The translations under genes were made by a program, and so were the position numbers. A model generated the notes under the pieces. The model was given only the letters and a program-made list of their open reading frames with translations, did not search any database and was not told the origin of the DNA. From Aeromicrobium terrae (GTDB lineage Bacteria; Actinomycetota; Actinomycetes; Propionibacteriales; Nocardioidaceae), in contig NZ_VDUX01000006.1 of NCBI RefSeq assembly GCF_008039565.1, positions 62,001 to 126,000 of the forward strand: a stretch of DNA of 64,000 nucleotides. The letters run 5' to 3'. Of the stretch, positions 61,428-64,000 are shown in pieces; position 1 is the first letter of the stretch; each line of letters begins with the position of its first letter.

Positions 61428-62934
61428 GTGCGAAGCCGTTCAGCGCGGACGTGTCGTCCATCCTGACCGGAACCGATCCAGCAATGCGGGTCCCCCGGCC
61501 CGGAGCGGACTCCACCTGCATGGTCCCGCCGAGGGCGCCGATGCGGTCGATCATGTTCTGGAAGCTGTCCTGCTTCACGGCCGCGGGGTCGAAGCCGTGG
61601 CCGTCGTCGACGACCTCGAACCGGACGTCGCCGCGGTCCTCGGTCAGCAGGACCCGCACCTGGGCCTGCGCACCCGCGTACTTGGAGGCGTTCTGGATCG
61701 CCTCCAGGCAGCAGAAGTAGATGGCCGCCTCGATCTCGGTCGCGTAACGGCCGAACGACCGGGTCTCGATGACGGGCGACTTCGCGCCGACGACGATCGT
61801 GAGGGCCGCCGGGATGCCGTCGGACGCCAGGATCTCGGGGTACACGCCGTGGGCCAGGTCGCGGAGCTCCTGGAGCGCGACGGCCAGGTCGGCGCGGGCC
61901 TCTCGCAGGAGTCCGGCGGCCTGGGCCGGATCCGACTCGATCTGGCGCTGGATGACACCGAGCTTGAGGTTGAGCAGCAGCAGGCTCTGCTGGGCACCGT
62001 CATGGAGGTCGCGCTCGACGCGGCGCCGCGCCTGGTCGGACGCGACGACGACGCGCGCCCGTGAGGCCTTCAGACCCTCCGACGTCATCTGGAGCGTGCT
62101 GATCATCGCGTTGAACGTGGCGGCCAGCTCGCCGAGCTCGTCGGCCGAGGTGACCGGCACGCGCGCGCCGAGGTCGCCCGCGGTCACGGCCCGGGCGCCG
62201 GCGATCAGGTGGCGCACCGGGTTGCGGACGGACATCGTGATCGGCGCCGACACCGCGAGCAGGAACACGCCGGACACCCCGGCGGCCAGGGCGTACGTGC
62301 GGATCAGACCTCCCGGGTCGCCCGGCTCGATCGTCAGGGCGCCGACGACCGAGCCGCTGGAAAGGGTGAGCACGGCCAGCGAGACGGCGAGGCGGGACGA
62401 GAGGCCAAGCTCGGTGTGCGCGGGCAGCTCGGTGAGCCCGCTGGCGTGGGCGATGACGCCGGCCATCGTCGACGCCGCCGCGTAGCCGGCCATCGCGCCC
62501 GTGACGATCGTGATGACCGCGCCGACCGCCGTCTCCGTGAGGCTGACGAGCGACCAGTCGTCGGCCGCGACGGCGTACGTGATCATCAGCGCGGGCAGCG
62601 TCATGAGCACGATCCGGCCCAGGACGGCTCGCACCAGCCGCTCGGGGAACCGGAGCACGGCGCCCGGATCACCCGCGTCGATCGCGCGCACGTCCGAACG
62701 GAACGCGACCAGGCCCCAGGCGGTGGCGACGGCGAGGATGCTCGTCACGATGGCGGCGGACACGAGGGCGGTCCCGAGCGAGAGGCCGAGGTACCGCGTC
62801 TGCAGGCCGAGCCCGACGAAGACGGGGACGCCGACGGATACGGGCACCAGCAGCGCCACCAGCCGCCAGAGCGCCCCGGCCCGGCCGTGGCGTGCGAGCA
62901 GGCCCACCATCCACGACTCGACTCGGCTCTCCAC
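61417..62934 (-). CDS. NarL-type sensor histidine kinase
   Basis: This 505-residue kinase has six or so N-terminal helices (residues 20-225), a HAMP linker ending near 290 (AGARAVTAGDLGARV), a HisKA_3 dimerisation helix with phospho-His in VERDLHDGAQQSLL near residue 315, and a HATPase domain with N-box LEAIQNASKYAG and G-box VDDGHGFD. Such kinases usually pair with LuxR-type regulators, but the divergent neighbour is a receiver-only protein. The start is a GTG with GAGGTG site. The last codons lie in a tRNA-derived repeat. Confidence 0.92.
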   Translation of the reverse strand: MESRVESWMVGLLARHGRAGALWRLVALLVPVSVGVPVFVGLGLQTRYLGLSLGTALVSAAIVTSILAVATAWGLVAFRSDVRAIDAGDPGAVLRFPERLVRAVLGRIVLMTLPALMITYAVAADDWSLVSLTETAVGAVITIVTGAMAGYAAASTMAGVIAHASGLTELPAHTELGLSSRLAVSLAVLTLSSGSVVGALTIEPGDPGGLIRTYALAAGVSGVFLLAVSAPITMSVRNPVRHLIAGARAVTAGDLGARVPVTSADELGELAATFNAMISTLQMTSEGLKASRARVVVASDQARRRVERDLHDGAQQSLLLLNLKLGVIQRQIESDPAQAAGLLREARADLAVALQELRDLAHGVYPEILASDGIPAALTIVVGAKSPVIETRSFGRYATEIEAAIYFCCLEAIQNASKYAGAQAQVRVLLTEDRGDVRFEVVDDGHGFDPAAVKQDSFQNMIDRIGALGGTMQVESAPGRGTRIAGSVPVRMDDTSALNGFARSR

Positions 62935-63088
62935 GCGTCACCTCACCTGCTCGGCGACGGCCAGGCGTCGCTGATGCCTGAACGATGGCAGTCCGCACGC
63001 CGTGGGCGCACCGGTGCGGACACCGAATCGCGGCTGCGTGTCAGCGCTGAGACGACCGCCTAGTTGCGACACTCGTACAAGGAAACAG

Positions 63089-63102
63089 CAGTGTCTGCAC
63101 TG
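63089..63102. promoter_or_regulatory. Palindrome in the divergent kinase/receiver promoter region
   Basis: CAGTGTCTGCACTG (arms CAGTG/CACTG) lies in the 200-bp gap between the divergent sensor kinase and receiver genes, about 36 bases before the receiver ATG. The rest of the gap shows AT-richer patches but no promoter I can place firmly. Confidence 0.3.
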
Positions 63103-63137
63103 AGGCCCCGACCTGCGACGACCCACAAGAATGAAGC

Positions 63138-63509
63138 ATGGCCGGATCCGCACCCACCCTGCTGATCGTCGACGACCATGCCCCGTTCCGCGGGTTCGCG
63201 CGGTCGGTGCTCAGCGCCGACGGCTTCGACGTGCGCGGAGAGAGCGAGGACGGCGAGTCGGCGATCCGCGCGGTCGAGGAGCTCCGGCCCGACCTGGTCC
63301 TGCTCGACGTCCAGCTGCCCGACATGGACGGCTTCGAGGTGGCCCGCCGGCTCCACGACCTGGACGACGCCCCCGACGTCATCCTCACCTCCAGCCGCGA
63401 CGCCGCCGACTACGGCTCCCGCCTGACCGAGGCCCACGTGCTCGGCTTCGTGCCCAAGCACGAGCTCTCCGGCTCAGCTCTCGAGGCGCTGACGACCAAG
63501 GCGAACTGA
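63138..63509 (+). CDS. Single-domain response regulator
   Basis: This is a 123-residue receiver domain with no output domain. The acidic pair [10 protein letters not shown], phospho-acceptor Asp in [13 protein letters not shown] near residue 55, Ser in LTSSRDA and Lys in FVPKHELSG are all present, so it should be phosphorylated. Its closest pattern is the receiver of NarL/FixJ regulators (HxPFRxFAR), but the frame stops where the linker to a LuxR DNA-binding domain would begin. It may relay phosphate from, or compete at, the divergent kinase. Confidence 0.9.
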   Translation: MAGSAPTLLIVDDHAPFRGFARSVLSADGFDVRGESEDGESAIRAVEELRPDLVLLDVQLPDMDGFEVARRLHDLDDAPDVILTSSRDAADYGSRLTEAHVLGFVPKHELSGSALEALTTKAN

Positions 63510-63562
63510 GCTCCGGCCCGGGAACGGGAATCAGCGGCACTCCGTTGCGGTTGTCATCCTCC

Positions 63563-64000
63563 GTGCCTCCCGAACGCGTCGCCCGCTCAGCCGTCGGCCT
63601 CCGCTCGGAGCGCGGGCCGATCCTGCTGGCGGTGATGCTGTCCACCTCGCTGGTGGCCATCGACGCGACGATCCTCGCCACCGCGGTCCCGTCCGTCGTC
63701 GAGGACCTCGGCGGCTTCACGCAGTTCCCGTGGCTCTTCTCGATCTACCTGCTCGCCCAGGCCGTCTCGGTCCCCCTGTACGGCAAGTTCGCCGACCAGG
63801 TCGGCCGCAAGCCGATGATGCAGATCGGCATCGCGCTGTTCCTGCTCGGTTCCATCCTGTGCGGCCTCGCCTGGAGCATGCCCGCGCTGATCGTGTTCCG
63901 CGCCCTCCAGGGCCTCGGCGCCGGCGCGGTCCTGCCGATGGGCCAGACGATCATCGGCGACCTCTACTCACTCTCCGAGCGCGCCACCGTCCAGGGCTAC
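63563..64000 (+). CDS. MFS drug-resistance-type transporter, 5' part
   Basis: This is the first 146 residues of a major facilitator, cut by the window end. Visible are helix 1 with LSTSLVAIDATILATAVPSVVEDL, split here by its charged residues, the loop motif GKFADQVGRKPMM near residue 80 and helices 2-4 with RALQGLGAGAVLPMGQT, the DHA2/14-helix multidrug family pattern. The GTG at 63563 is the likely start; the site before it (CATCCTCC on the message) is weak. Substrate unknown. Confidence 0.87.
   Translation, partial: MPPERVARSAVGLRSERGPILLAVMLSTSLVAIDATILATAVPSVVEDLGGFTQFPWLFSIYLLAQAVSVPLYGKFADQVGRKPMMQIGIALFLLGSILCGLAWSMPALIVFRALQGLGAGAVLPMGQTIIGDLYSLSERATVQGY

Noticed and set aside
61167..61430. 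Integrated mobile island at tRNA-Gly
   Set aside because: No integrase or cargo lies between the copies of the tRNA 3' end, and half the copies are inverted; I keep it as a repeat curiosity, not an island.

Overview
The window is very GC-rich, uses many GTG starts, and packs genes into operons whose start and stop codons overlap by 1 to 14 bases. Gene content points to an actinobacterium, probably Nocardioidaceae-like (Nocardioides or Aeromicrobium). The indicators are a DUF222/HNH nuclease, a DUF4916 protein, a mycobacterial-type membrane adenylate cyclase, a homologue of the large mycobacterial iron-sulfur reductase Rv0338c, and an actinobacterial hut operon. The taxonomic call is inference. 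I see no rRNA, CRISPR array, prophage, plasmid gene or replication origin. The sequence looks chromosomal and mostly housekeeping or catabolic. No gap between genes exceeds about 300 bases; the larger gaps hold repeats, hairpins, a tRNA or control sites.

Layout, 0-13 kb: an autoregulated arsR operon with a SRPBCC protein and a DinB-fold protein; an MFS carrier with a palindrome on its start codon; a DUF222/HNH nuclease; an NTF2-like protein; ATP-dependent DNA ligase; pyruvate:quinone oxidoreductase coupled to a membrane-anchored FMN glutamate-synthase-like enzyme; then YjbR, amidase and adenylate cyclase genes on the plus strand. 13-24 kb: methionine aminopeptidase, phenylalanine hydroxylase, an acyl-CoA operon (MaoC, acyl-CoA dehydrogenase, SDR) with a TetR-type operator, and a complete sugar ABC operon with two catabolic enzymes facing a ROK repressor. 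24-35 kb: a TPP-riboswitch-controlled thiamine-precursor ECF transporter (ykoEDC), small plus-strand genes including a GIY-YIG protein framed by hairpin repeats, a multicopper oxidase and the large Fe-S reductase.

35-43 kb: the histidine utilisation operon hutH-hutU-M20 amidohydrolase-hutF-hutI with a divergent IclR regulator. 43-52 kb: zinc alcohol dehydrogenase, methyltransferase and glycosyltransferase, a secreted CocE-type hydrolase, two paralogous membrane-anchored matrixin-like proteases, pseudouridine catabolism (psuK-psuG) and dcd. 52-64 kb: a five-gene operon (GT2, DUF2064, methyltransferase, cytochrome b/molybdopterin oxidoreductase, membrane protein), a membrane protein with a two-component system, a sugar-nucleotide epimerase with mtnP, a tRNA-Gly followed by odd tRNA-derived repeats, a sensor kinase divergent from a receiver-only protein, and the start of an MFS transporter.

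The least ordinary material lies between genes: (1) a REP-like hairpin family with compensating stem changes, copies of which bracket a small GIY-YIG gene; (2) alternating inverted and direct copies of the tRNA-Gly 3' end; (3) a 162-bp MITE-like element bounded by CTAG at a gene's stop codon; and (4) a second hairpin family, one copy of which is translated as the tail of HutH.
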